A stretch of 64,000 nt of DNA, from contig JBCAMK010000009.1 in the NCBI GenBank assembly GCA_038503065.1, positions 2,039,844 to 2,103,843 on the forward strand. The letters are read 5' to 3'. How positions within the stretch are numbered: the stretch's first letter is position 1; each line of letters starts with the position of its first letter. The DNA is from Paragyromitra xinjiangensis. Taxonomy: Eukaryota > Ascomycota > Pezizomycetes > Pezizales > Discinaceae. Position numbers and translations under genes: made by a program. The notes beneath the pieces are model-generated. The model searched no databases, was not told the origin of the DNA, and saw nothing but the letters and a program-made list of their open reading frames with translations. Below, one piece after another: positions 54,848 through 64,000 of the stretch.

Positions 54848-55306
54848 CAGTAAAACCTATCATAATTCCAGTTGGCTGTTCCCGGAGTTTGGCTGGAATT
54901 ATGATAGGTATGGAACTTCGATAGGTTTCTTGGCGGCGCTTGGAGCCTCGATAACCCTAACCCAGGAGCTTGGCAGCAAGATATCCATAAGGAGCAGGCT
55001 ACGAGAACCACTATTGCACACCAACAACCATTCTAAAAGAGGCTGCCTTCACAGGGGATATGGATGGTCATGTTGAGATGTGTTCCCAAGTGGAAAAAGT
55101 TGAAAATATCTACAAAAATCTTCTCATTATCCGGGTAACTCTGGAAATTAGCAAATTTATATGCTGGGAATCTGCTGGAAATGGAATTATGATAGAGATG
55201 GAAATAAGACAGGTTTTTCCCATAGAACAAAGTTTGCAGTAGCTGCTGGCTGGAAATATGATAGGTATGGAAATATGATAGGCTGGAATTGTGATAGGTT
55301 TTACTG
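54848..55306. mobile_element. pogo/mariner-type element, TA target site
   Basis: TA at 54846-54847 and 55307-55308. The end CAGTAAAACCTATCATAATT is inverted as AATTGTGATAGGTTTTACTG. Subterminal ATGATAGGTATGGAA motifs recur on both sides. It is 459 bases without a transposase frame. Confidence 0.92.
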
Positions 55307-55408
55307 TATACTAAGGTCGGCATGAGTGGAGAGCTACCGCATGCAAGTGGTCAGGGACGGAGATGTCGGGGCGGACGGGCCTGTAGCAGATCCCCGGTGA
55401 CATCATAC

Positions 55409-55573
55409 AGTCACCCCCGGCCTGATGGCGCGCCTGGTCAGTTGGCGGACACGGGCCACCTCTCAACCAGCGAGAAGGTTCGATTGGGTCAATTTTGCAA
55501 ACCTTGTTATGTGCATTTGCGTGGGTATAACCAGGTCCACCAACTGACCAGGCACGCCATCAGGCCGACTGTA
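55409..55573. mobile_element. Family C TIR element, compact copy
   Basis: CCCCCGGCCTGATGGCGCGC and the inverse GGCACGCCATCAGGCC..; the body lacks the insertions found in 31666-32479, so it shows the ancestral form. Confidence 0.8.
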
Positions 55574-55594
55574 CCCATATTGCGTTCCTAATCC

Positions 55595-55820
55595 ACGGGT
55601 GTAGGGGTAAGTCTGATGGCAGGTGGCGGCGCACGTAAGAGTTCCCAATTCTCCTCCCTCTTCCACATCTCCCTGAGAGACCTGATAAAGATGTTGAAGG
55701 ATCAAGAATGCTATGTGCTAAACATCAAACCAAGTTAGTTGAAATTATAGCGAGCTTGAGTCCCTCGAGAAAAGTGCCCCACCGCCACCTGTCATCAGAC
55801 TTACCCCTACACCCGTAGTA
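55595..55820. mobile_element. Family I MITE, copy nearly identical to 62430
   Basis: The arms GGGTGTAGGGGTAAGTCTGA..CAGGTGGCGGC and CCGCCACCTGTCATCAGAC..ACACCCGTAG enclose a ~150-base core that matches 62430-62655 almost base for base (AAGAGTTCCCAATTCTCCTC, GTTGAAGGATCAAGAATGC). Confidence 0.9.
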
Positions 55821-55825
55821 CTAGT

Positions 55826-56090
55826 CTACTCGTGATACAATCGGTACCCAATTTTTCGAGTTTTTACGGTATTCAATGACAAGGATTCTAATGAAGAGGG
55901 ACATCCTATTGGGTGAACAAGACTCAAAGCAGTGATGTATGGCACCGCCACTTTGTTGATCAAGCCATTTATGGGAGTTTTCGGGTTGTTGATGCTGTTT
56001 CCCACAATATTCGCTCCATATCTTGATTGGTTCGAATCCCTGTAATATCGGATAACCGATTGTATCACGAGTATCACGAGTAGAGTACTT
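55826..56090 (-). mobile_element. Family B element with internal insertion fragment
   Basis: The CTCGTGATACAATCGG end is present on both sides (right side CCGATTGTATCACGAG) with GATCAAGCCATTTATGGGAG and GGTTCGAATCC inside. About 30 extra bases (CAATTTTTCGAGTTTTTACG) near the left are a piece of the 51290 element type. Confidence 0.75.
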
Positions 56091-56097
56091 CGGGGGT

Positions 56098-56316
56098 GGG
56101 GAAAAGTCTGTCACCAGGTGGCTGTGCTGGCAGTACGAAACTTGACCGCCAACTCAACTCAAGACTTAAAATTTTACAGCAACCTTACAGAAAGTAAGAG
56201 ATAGAGAAAATTAAAGGTTACTACTTAACAAAGAAGAGCCCCAGAGTGTTGAGGGTGAAGGCAAGAACCGCCGCTAGCACCACCACCTAGTGACAGACTT
56301 TCCCTTACACCCGTAG
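56098..56316. mobile_element. Family I MITE
   Basis: TA at 56096-56097 and 56317-56318. The ends CTTCGGGGGTGGGGAAAAGT and AGACTTTCCCTTACACCCGTAG are imperfect inverses. The core is the reverse complement of the 5681-5917 core (AACTTGACCGCCAACTCAAC). Confidence 0.8.
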
Positions 56317-56714
56317 TACAACACCTGACGCAACTATGGGCTGATTAGCGCCATGCAAGCAGTCTTGGGCTGGCGGATCATTGGTAGATTAGTGCATGAG
56401 GAGCGGTTGCAGAACCCCGCCGGGTGTGGGAGAACACTTCCGGTGGGACCCGCCCATGATTACTGACAGGATTCAGGGTTAACTCGATCCCCCAGCTGAG
56501 TAGAATTGAGTAGAGGCGGCGAGTATGCAGTACTACAAGTACTAGCGGGTCCCGCCGCCGGTTGCTCTTATCCATCATCCTCAACCAGAGACCCAGTGAC
56601 AAGAATTACCGAGTTCCACTCTCAAGATTATTGGGTATACTGCACGAGAATACTTTAGATCTCAGCCTAACTTTAGTATAAGCAACGGCCGCATTCCTAC
56701 ACTAGTGCTAGTAG

Positions 56715-57033
56715 TCATCTGTAGGACTACAACGAATTAGCATCTCAACAATCGAACATACCATCTTCAAGACCGACACTGAGTAAACAAGCCACCTACC
56801 TCATCTATGAATAATGTGAGCTCTTGATAACTTATTTCTTGTGCCTCTGGAAACTCATTTAAAGCAAGATACTGAAACCAGAAGACCGAATTGCGGTAGA
56901 AGGACCTAGCGTTAAAAGTAACCCATCTCGGCATATTAACCAGATCAGGGCATGGGGAAATTTGATCAACAACCTCTTTGGAGACATCGGAAATCAGTTC
57001 TGAGGGCCAGTAACAAACCAGAAGTAAAGATTC
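56715..57033 (-). CDS. Partial gene, two 3' exons, unknown
   Basis: After a TTCTTCTAG acceptor, 57033-56800 is open for 78 codons (ESLLLVCYWPSELISDV, PRWVTFNARSFYRNSVFWFQ, EAQEISYQELTLFIDE) and ends on GAG|GTAGGT. An intron with GCTAATTC branch site and GTTGTAG acceptor (56799-56727) leads to SYR-stop at 56715. The aromatic, folded look and good splice sites support coding, but no ATG or upstream exon was identified before the plus-strand gene at 57188, so the 5' part is missing or very short. Family not recognised. Confidence 0.4.
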
Positions 57034-57187
57034 CTAGAAGAAAAGAGAGAGTAAGTCTATCCTCTGCGCCTAAAATAACATGCCAGTGCTGATTATTTGG
57101 CTAGTAGAATTCGAAACTTTTTGAAAAAATTAGCGATATACGTTGCATGCCATCAAAGAGGGAAGGCCACAAACAAAGACAGCCATT

Positions 57188-58240
57188 ATGGACGCAAGAG
57201 ATCTATACGGAGTAAGCGCAAAATCAAGCTCGCAAATCCCTACCGATACTGGTTCTGAGAAGGATCTCTTCTGCTACTATGAGGACATGAAAAACCTTAG
57301 ATCCAAATCTAAGTATGTTGCTACTACTCCCAGAATTGGCCCTGCTGTCAGCAGGAGGTCGTTTCTGGCTACTCCGCTGGTAGCACCCTAGGATCCAGGT
57401 CAACAGCTTGACTTCGTGTTTTAAATCTCTCTTTTTGGGTCCAGAGAGCTTAATCTTGTCCATGGCGTGGATGTTCCCATTCTGGTTCATTTTATTGGGG
57501 ATGTGTGTAGGAAATACAGCTTGGACCAGAATGAGGAGGATATCATGGGAATCAAAGTGAAGGTTGGGGATAGAACATCAGCGAAAAGGAATGCGCGCCT
57601 ACGCGCATGGGCGAGCGCCCGGGCGAGCTCCCAACGCCCAGCACGCCAACCTGCGTCCAGCTGTGTCCATACATCTAGTAAACCGATACAATTTCTCTAT
57701 TGCTCACCTAGCACGTTCATACGCCCAGCTATTCAGTAGTCGATTCAGCAGTCGATTCAGCCGTGGATTTGGAGGCTTAGAAACAGCCGATTCGAAGTCA
57801 ATTCAGCAGTCAATTCAGCAGTCGATTCGGAGACAGGCAGGCAGTGGATTCGGAGACAGGCAAGCAGTCGATTCGGAAGCAGTTGGATCGGCGGAAGTAG
57901 AGTAATGGGCGGAATTGTGCATAGCAGAATAGACGATTAGTGCCATACAAAGCAGCGTGACAAGGAAGCGTGGCAGCCTACGTCCAGTGCCGCCCAGTAT
58001 GCCCAGATGTACGCCATATTAAGTGATACGTCTAACGCAGTGCCTAAAAAAAATCCGAGCCCAGTGCGCCCAGTATGCCCACTGCTCCAGGCGCGACCGG
58101 ACGCAGACCCGGCTTTTTGCTGGTGAACGTGCAATGTGAACCTGGATGAACCTAGAGGTTCGAAGTATACTTCCGGATTGGTTGTGGAGATTGGTGGAAG
58201 GGCTGTAGTAATCACTAAAGTTGCATGGAGCGTAGCTTGA
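57188..58240 (+). pseudogene. Small gene split by a hAT-like insertion
   Basis: The ATG at 57188 (MDARDLYGVSAKS) opens exon 1, which ends at 57312 on a GTATGT donor. Exon 2 starts at 57445 after a pyrimidine-rich GTCCAG acceptor and joins in phase (ELNLVHGVDVPILVHFIGDV, GIKVKVGDRT). At 57578 the frame runs into the 57579-58122 element. Directly after the element and its duplicated target, from 58131, the same frame resumes (NVNLDEPRGSKYTSGLVVEI, then a final WSVA-stop at 58240). Without the insert the protein would have about 122 residues. Family unknown. The uninterrupted homologue should exist elsewhere in the genome or in related strains. Confidence 0.6.
57579..58122 (+). mobile_element. 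Family G hAT-like non-autonomous element inside a gene
   Basis: The left end CAGCGAAAAGGAATGCGC and right end CGGGTCTGCG-inverse CCCGGCTTTTTGCTG form short imperfect TIRs (CAGC(G/A)AAAAG). Flanks TAGAACAT (57571-57578) and GTGAACGT (58123-58130) match at 5 of 8 positions, like an aged 8-base duplication. The interior carries a GCAGTCGATTCAG/GCAGTCAATTCAG array (57735-57890). Related ends lie at 10239 and 17087. The 8-base site and CAG-type ends suggest hAT. Confidence 0.7.
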
Positions 58241-60560
58241 GGAGCTAGCTACCAGTGTTACGGTGAAGTGTCTGAGTTTGGTCTAGACAATGCCTTAACT
58301 ACTTCTAGGGTTGATAAAGTATTAGGACAATGTCACGGTCATAACATACTAGTTCATGAAATTTGCACATGTTAACCTTGATATACGAATTCTCCAGACA
58401 ACAATACTATTTACACGTTCTATATAAAATGGCTTCTCCGTGAAAGGGCTTTAAAGTTTAAATCGTAAGTTTGACAAAATCCTATGCTAAAATCGTAAGT
58501 TAACTGAACCCTGATGAGAAATATTTCTCTTGAAAAGAAAGATTTATCTATGAATAACTTTAGACCAACTAATTGCACTGTTTTTCTGTGGAGCTTTTGC
58601 GAATACCGCTATCTAAATAGATCTCTATAGCTTGCTACTAATCACTACAGATCACTCGATTGGCTTGGCACTTGCACTTACAGACTGGAATGTTGCCAAG
58701 GAAGAAAATGCAACACCTCTTTGTACGATATAAACAGTGATTGATTAATTGATTGGTAGTTCATACACGTATCTAGTCCTTTGGGATATGGCAACATATA
58801 GACAACGAGAGAATAGTATTTTAGGGTATGCCAACGTGAATTTTAACCCAAAATGAAAGTGGTCTCTCTTGTCGTGAAATGTCTCCTCCAGATTACTGGT
58901 TCTACTCCACACATAAGGGAGACAATAGGAGCCTGAATAGTATAGAAATACTATCTCGATGGTAAGCCTTAAAAATTATAAGAAATTGGGCTTTAGGGGT
59001 TGAGTTGGTAAAGCTACACCCGTGATGTTGTCTAGATGGGAAAAGTCGCTTCTTCTAGTTTGTTTATGTTTAGATGGTATCATCTAGTGTGCGGAGCCAC
59101 AATACCTACATCTACCTATTTTCCATCTGGATCCTCGGAGTACAAGCTCTCTATTCAGTTATGATACCTAGACACTAAACATTGCCCTTCGCGCAAACCC
59201 GCGTGTTTTTCCTATTTCAGGCAGTATTCGAGCCCCACGGACGGACTACAGAAAGCTAGGACCGGACCGGACTATAGTATGTAGTCCGTCTAGGGTTAAA
59301 AGTCTGCAGGACTGTAGATGATCGTGGAACTATAGGGCCCCGCGGTCCTTGCCTAGACTCTATTAATAGTATCTCGCCTTACAGATGCCAATAGATACCG
59401 AGGATATCCGAAGATTTGGGGCTGATAAACATATGCTAAGGCTGCTAAGAAGCACCAACAGGGCCCTATAGGGTAGGCGGTAGTCGGTGGTCCTTACTCT
59501 GTAGTCCATAGTCCGTCTAGGAGCTCCGGCTGGGACGGACTACAAGCTGGTCCTAGGGTTAGAACCGGACGGACTGCCCCGTTGCGAACACCGAATTTCA
59601 GGCATAACAGGCCACTATCGCCCGACATGAATAACCTCTAGACACACCCACTCATTATTGCAGAAGAGTAGAATATGTATTTCGCGTAGTCAGTTATTAC
59701 CGCTCGACGTTAATCGTTATCCTCTAGGTACACTGAATTTTATCCCCTATGCGAAACTTAGCAATTATCTTCGCCTAATCTCTCGTATATTTAATACTTG
59801 CATTAAACCCATAATTACTTCTCATTGTACGTTCCATTTTTATCAATCAGTTTTTAGTAGGGTTTAAGTTTTTTGTTAAATTTGGCTTCCTTCTTGTATT
59901 GATATATATTTTGCTAGGACTTTTTCGTGCTTTTTCCTTGACGATCCGTTACTTTTCACCCCTTACGACCCTCTTTCCTGTGCGGAATATCAATTAAGTC
60001 ATCACTACGAAGGGGGTATCGGGTTTAGATATGGGTTTAGGGTTTAGACTTTTTTTGCGCCAGATCGATAGAGCGCACTCAGCTGAATCGAACCTGCCAT
60101 TCAGTATTGCCATAGCTCGCTTCTGATATGGTCAATTCCCCTGTTGAAGTCGTGGATTTGGAGCTCGTTGAGCCTCAATTTGCGCCAAGCATCACGAGAA
60201 TGCGCCACCTTCCTAAGCGGGAAGGGTAGCAACGAATTATTGCCAACTCTGAGTCAACCTAATTATTGCCAACTCTAAGTCAACGCCTTCACTCAATTAG
60301 GGAAGATTGGCAGAGCGCCACCGAACTATTGCCAACTCTGAATCAACTGCTTGCCAGGAAAGGAATCGATCGCTCTGCAGCTGCAGCCTGCAGCCTTAGC
60401 ACGCTCGCCTAATAATCCACACCCACCCTATTCAGCCTTCTCCCACTGCAACCCCCTCCCAAAGCGAATCCACAGCGACTCCGGCAATGCAGAATAGCGA
60501 CAGCAGGTAGGTGGAGATCCGACTTTTACTATGCAAACTGACGACTATTCACATGTAGAT
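58241..60560. other. Gene-free stretch
   Basis: No supported gene. It is A/T-rich with scattered stop codons. Around 59220-59580 there are repeated GGACGGACTACA/TAGTCCGTCTAGG motifs in both orientations, perhaps a degraded palindromic element. Confidence 0.4.
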
Positions 60561-63500
60561 TGACGGCTTTGGTCTGCAGGCTGTGGACAGGGGGCTACGC
60601 GTCTCCCGAATCGACTGCTGAATCGACACCCTCACGTCCCACAGTTCACATCCACGCGTTTCCCTATGTCACTGGCACTTCGGTACGCGCCCTTTGGCTC
60701 TGCTCGGCTGGCCGGTATTCACGGGTTTCGGGACGCGTCCTATTGCTCTCTAGCAGGCCCCTCGGCTCCAAATCAGCTGCTGAGTTGACTCCCGAATCGA
60801 CTCCTGAATTGACTCCGAATCAGCTGCCGAATCGACTCCCGAATCGACTCCCGACCACATGCCTCCACAGCGCGCGTGGCAGCAGGTTCGGGCGCCTGGC
60901 AGACCCCCTTTTGGTCGCTGTCTGCAGGTTGAGTACTCTGGCGACAGTTACTTGTATATATACGATTTTCTGGATGCAGGCTGACGACATTTGGAAGTAC
61001 TTTTACGATTTTTGCAATACAGGTTTGGACAAAGGACCTATGGCTCTGGCACCCACCCAGGCTGCATGTCCTTCCCGCGACGACACGAAATGGGTGGATC
61101 GGAACTCGTTCCTGGGCATACGCCTGAATTGACTGCTGAATTGACTGCCGAATTGACTCGGAAGCAGCAGCCGAATCGACTCCCGAATTGACTCCCGAAT
61201 TGACTCCCTCCCACATGCCTCCCACAGCGCGCGCTGCAGCAGGTTCGGGCGCCTTGCAGACCTACTTTTGGTTTCTGTCTGCAGGCTGAGTAGCTTGGCG
61301 ACAGCTGCTTGTATATATACGATTTTCTGGATGCAGAATGACGACATTTGGAAGTACTTTTACGATTTTTGATATGCTTCGCTGGACAATCGATCTGTGG
61401 CTTTGGCACCCACCTAGGCTGTATGTCCTTCCCGTGACAGCACGAAATGGGTGGATCGGAACCAGTTCCTGGGCATACGCCACTTAGGCGAATAAGCACG
61501 AAATCGGCAGCGAATAGGTCTCTGAATAGGCAGCAAATTGGGCCTGCTTCGGCGCGCTGGCAGGCGCGGTTCAGGCAGGAATGCATGGTCTTCATGGACT
61601 GGGGACATTGGAGAGGTATATATACGACTCTTGCTATGTCTTCTGGCGACAATAGGTTGTATATATACGATTTTTTCTATGCAGGTAGGTCAGGTCAGCA
61701 TGTACATATAGGCAATAGATTAGACAATAGGGGGTAGATATGCCAATTTATTGATGCACTCTGGCGACAGCAACTTGTAGATTTGCGATTTTTGCAATGC
61801 ACTTTGTGACAGTGGATCTGCTTTGATCGACCCTCCCTAGTGTGGTTTATTTCTAGCGATGGCGCTCAATGGGTGGCTCGGAACATGTTCCTCTCCACAC
61901 GCCACTCGGCCGAATAAGCACCAAATAGAGCTCCGAATCGACTGCCAATAGGCCTCGAAATAAGCCTCTATATTGGTAGCGAATAGGCCTAGGAATAAGC
62001 AGCGACTTCGGCAGCGCGCTTGCGCCTAGGAATGACTCGATGAGTTTTATGGTGACAGGTCTTTGTACCTTTCCGACTTTTGCAATGCAAAGTGACGACA
62101 GCAGATTGTATTTCTCCGATTTTTGCAATGCAAGGTTCAACAATAGACCTGCTGCTTGGAACAGCGAGTTCGGCAGATTTGTAGAGCTGTGAGGTTTTTG
62201 GCGACAGGCCTTTGTACCTTTCCGACTATTGCAATGCAAAGTGACGACAGTAGATTGTACTTTGGCGATTTCAGCTATGCAAGGTTCGACAATGGACCTG
62301 CAGTTTGGTCTCCTACCCAGGTTCGGTCGATTTACCGCGATCGCGGAAAATAGGGCAGCGAATAAGGTAGCAAATAGGGACCTCATGGGGCTGAATGAGG
62401 CGCCCAATTGGAAGAGTTTTGCAGGCGTACTACAGGTGTAAGGGTAAGTCTGATGACAGGTGGCGGTGTACGTAAGAGTTCCCAATTCTCCTCCCTCTTC
62501 CACATCTCCCTGAGAGACCTGATAAAGATGTTGAAGGATCAAGAATGCTATGTGCTAAACATCAAACCAAGTTAGTTGAAATTATAGCGAGCTTGAGTCC
62601 CTCGAGAAAAGTGCTTCACCGCCACCTGTCATCAGACTTACCCTTACACCCGTAGTACTATTTGGCGCATGGGCAGGCTCTGCTGCAGGCTGCGCGGATT
62701 CAGTACCTTCACAGGATCTCACTCGGCTCCACTTCCCGACGTTTGGAACAGCAAGTTGGACCTATTTGCAGACCTATGGGCCCTGTGGCGACAGACCTAA
62801 GTACCTTTACAACTTTTGCAATGCTTCCTGACGACACTTGCATGTATATTTCCGATTCTTGCTATGCAGGATTGGACATGCACGTTCGATTTATGTCAAT
62901 CGGCGGAAATCAGCAGTGAACCCTCGAGGTTTTGGCGTGGTGCGCTTTGGCAGCGAATAGGCGTCTAAATAGGAGTCTAAATAGGCGTCTTCGTCGGCAG
63001 CGAATAGGGCAGCGAATAGGCAGGCAGGCAGGCGCGCTTCGGTATGTTCACAGGTTCTCACTCGGTCGCGCTTTGGCAGCGGGTTTTGCACCAAATTGAC
63101 AGCGAATAGGGCAGCGAATAGGGCAGCTTTGGCGCTTAATAAGGCGCTCGGCTCACAGGTTTTGACTCGGGCGCTAGCTGCACTCGATCAGCTGGGTGTT
63201 TTTTGAACCTGCGGCTTCTGCATGGCACTTTGAGTAAACTTCCGACAGTCCTTTGAACCTTTCCGACTTTTGCAATGTCTTTTGACGACAGTGGGATGTA
63301 CTTTTCCGATTCTTTTGAAGCAAGTTTAGACTTCGGAGCCACCAGCATGTCTCTTACCTGTGGCTCGCGCGATTTCCCACGATCGCGGAAAATAGGTGAT
63401 CCAGCAGTTCTTTGGCAGCAGCTGCGGCAGGCGCGCAGGCAGGCGCAGGGAGGAAATGACTTCAGTTTCGGGCGGCTGGAACTGTTTGTTTCCCCAACAG

Positions 63501-63700
63501 CGTTTCCACAGCTCGTTCAACCTACTGGCGGCTGTTTGTCCACTTTTGAGTTTTTTGGTGACAGTTGCTTGTACCTTTACGACTGACCTTATTCCCAGCC
63601 GAACACGCCCCCGGATTCCCGTAACATTGGTGGGGCGCACGGACTCCGTAACATCAATGGCGCTTGGGCCCTGTAACATTGGTGGGCACTCGTAAAAAAA
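60560..63700 (+). repeat. Degenerate long repeats (~356-base period at the start)
   Basis: Blocks TATATATACGATTTTCTGGA, ACGAAATGGGTGGATCGGAA and CATGCCTCC(C)ACAGCGCGCG recur about 355-360 bases apart (60853/61213, 60943/61299, 61086/61441). Further on the repeats degrade, but TTTTTGCAATGCA, TTTCCGACTTTTGCAATG and CGAATAGG motifs continue to about 63600. Long frames here (for example 190 codons from 60560) are made of the repeats. Confidence 0.7.
62430..62655. mobile_element. Family I MITE, TA target site
   Basis: TA at 62428-62429 and 62656-62657. The ends CTACAGGTGTAAGGGTAAGT and its inverse; internal sequence almost identical to 55595-55820. It is inserted into the degenerate repeat array, so it is younger than the array. 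Confidence 0.92.
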
Positions 63701-64000
63701 AGGTCACTTTGGAGTTGCTTGCAGCTGCTGGCTGCGTTCTGTGCTTTGCTTCTGCCGGGGCGATGTTGGCAGGCTGCTGCAGGCAGTGCGGCAGGCTGTA
63801 GAGAGTGTGGTGGACGTCGCTGCTCGAGTCGCTGAACCTGTTTCTCCCGCGTTGCGGCAGCAGTAAACCCGCTGTGTTTCCCGTGCGGGGAAGTAGCAGT
63901 AGCAGTGCGTGAGTTGTTGCGCTTGCAGACCCGTTGCAGTTTGAGTTTGGCGTTGAGTTGTTTGTGTTTTTTGAGTTGTTTGTTTGTTTGCGGCGCTAGA
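63700..64000. other. Low-complexity window end
   Basis: G/T-rich sequence with GCTGCAGGC, GGCAGGCTG and TTGAGTTGTTTG repeats. No gene is seen before the window edge. Confidence 0.4.

Noticed and set aside
60560..61132. 190-codon plus-strand frame
   Set aside because: It is composed of the ~356-base repeats and GAATCGACTCC motifs, is open in several frames, and shows no domain.
61038..61652. 204-codon minus-strand frame and its overlapping partners
   Set aside because: Same repeat array; both strands are open, which is typical of stop-poor repeats.
61853..62542. 229-codon minus-strand frame
   Set aside because: Its first third lies in the family I MITE and the rest in the degenerate repeat array.

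Overview
The window looks like nuclear DNA of a filamentous fungus. The genes I can rebuild are split by short introns of about 45-120 bases (one proposed intron is 213) with GT..AG ends and CTAAC/CTAAT/CTGAC-like branch sites, and genes are sparse. The space between them is packed with short non-autonomous DNA transposons: terminal inverted repeats, TA, 8-base or 10-base target duplications, and many nested inside one another. This fits a repeat-rich filamentous ascomycete (a Pezizomycetes or truffle-type genome is my guess), but nothing here proves the species. I see no rRNA, convincing tRNA, CRISPR array or bacterial operon. I read gene starts as ATG, so several proteins begin downstream of the longest open frame. 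|| Layout. 0-0.5 kb: small two-exon gene. 3.2-4.4 kb: two-exon hypothetical gene. 6.9-7.4 kb: small basic protein. 11.7-12.7 kb: two-exon gene, minus strand. 15.7-16.5 kb: four-exon gene, minus strand. 18.7-24.9 kb: a truncated SNF2-like paralogue (minus), a divergently transcribed putative 2-oxoglutarate/Fe(II) dioxygenase (plus), and a broken SNF2 C-terminal fragment (plus). 26.7-29.4 kb: two small coiled-coil genes. 30.7-33.0 kb: a nest of inserted elements. 34.2-39.1 kb: an apparently intact four-exon SNF2-family ATPase of about 1580 residues, the largest gene. 39.9-42.7 kb: a hAT-type element, tandem repeats and a small element inside an older repeat. 42.7-44.3 kb: three-exon gene, minus. 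45.0-47.1 and 48.8-50.8 kb: two convergent members of one gene family; the first is broken, the second can be spliced cleanly into about 509 codons. 51.1-56.3 kb: many small elements. 56.7-58.2 kb: two short genes, one split by a hAT-like insertion. 58.2-64 kb: no convincing gene; the last 3.5 kb are degenerate long repeats. || How it fits together. The most interesting unit is the SNF2-like family. The intact copy joins a conserved N-terminal domain, a charged disordered stretch, a second conserved domain and an SNF2 helicase core. The 18.7-21.1 kb copy keeps both conserved domains and an intron of the same phase but has lost the helicase, which survives only as remnants with Trp-to-stop changes of G-to-A type. 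A putative TET/JBP-like dioxygenase lies head-to-head with that copy. SNF2 and TET/JBP activities are fused in kinetoplastid JBP2, so a chromatin or DNA-base-modification link is possible but unproven. No transposase, integrase or reverse transcriptase frame was recognised; every mobile element here seems non-autonomous.
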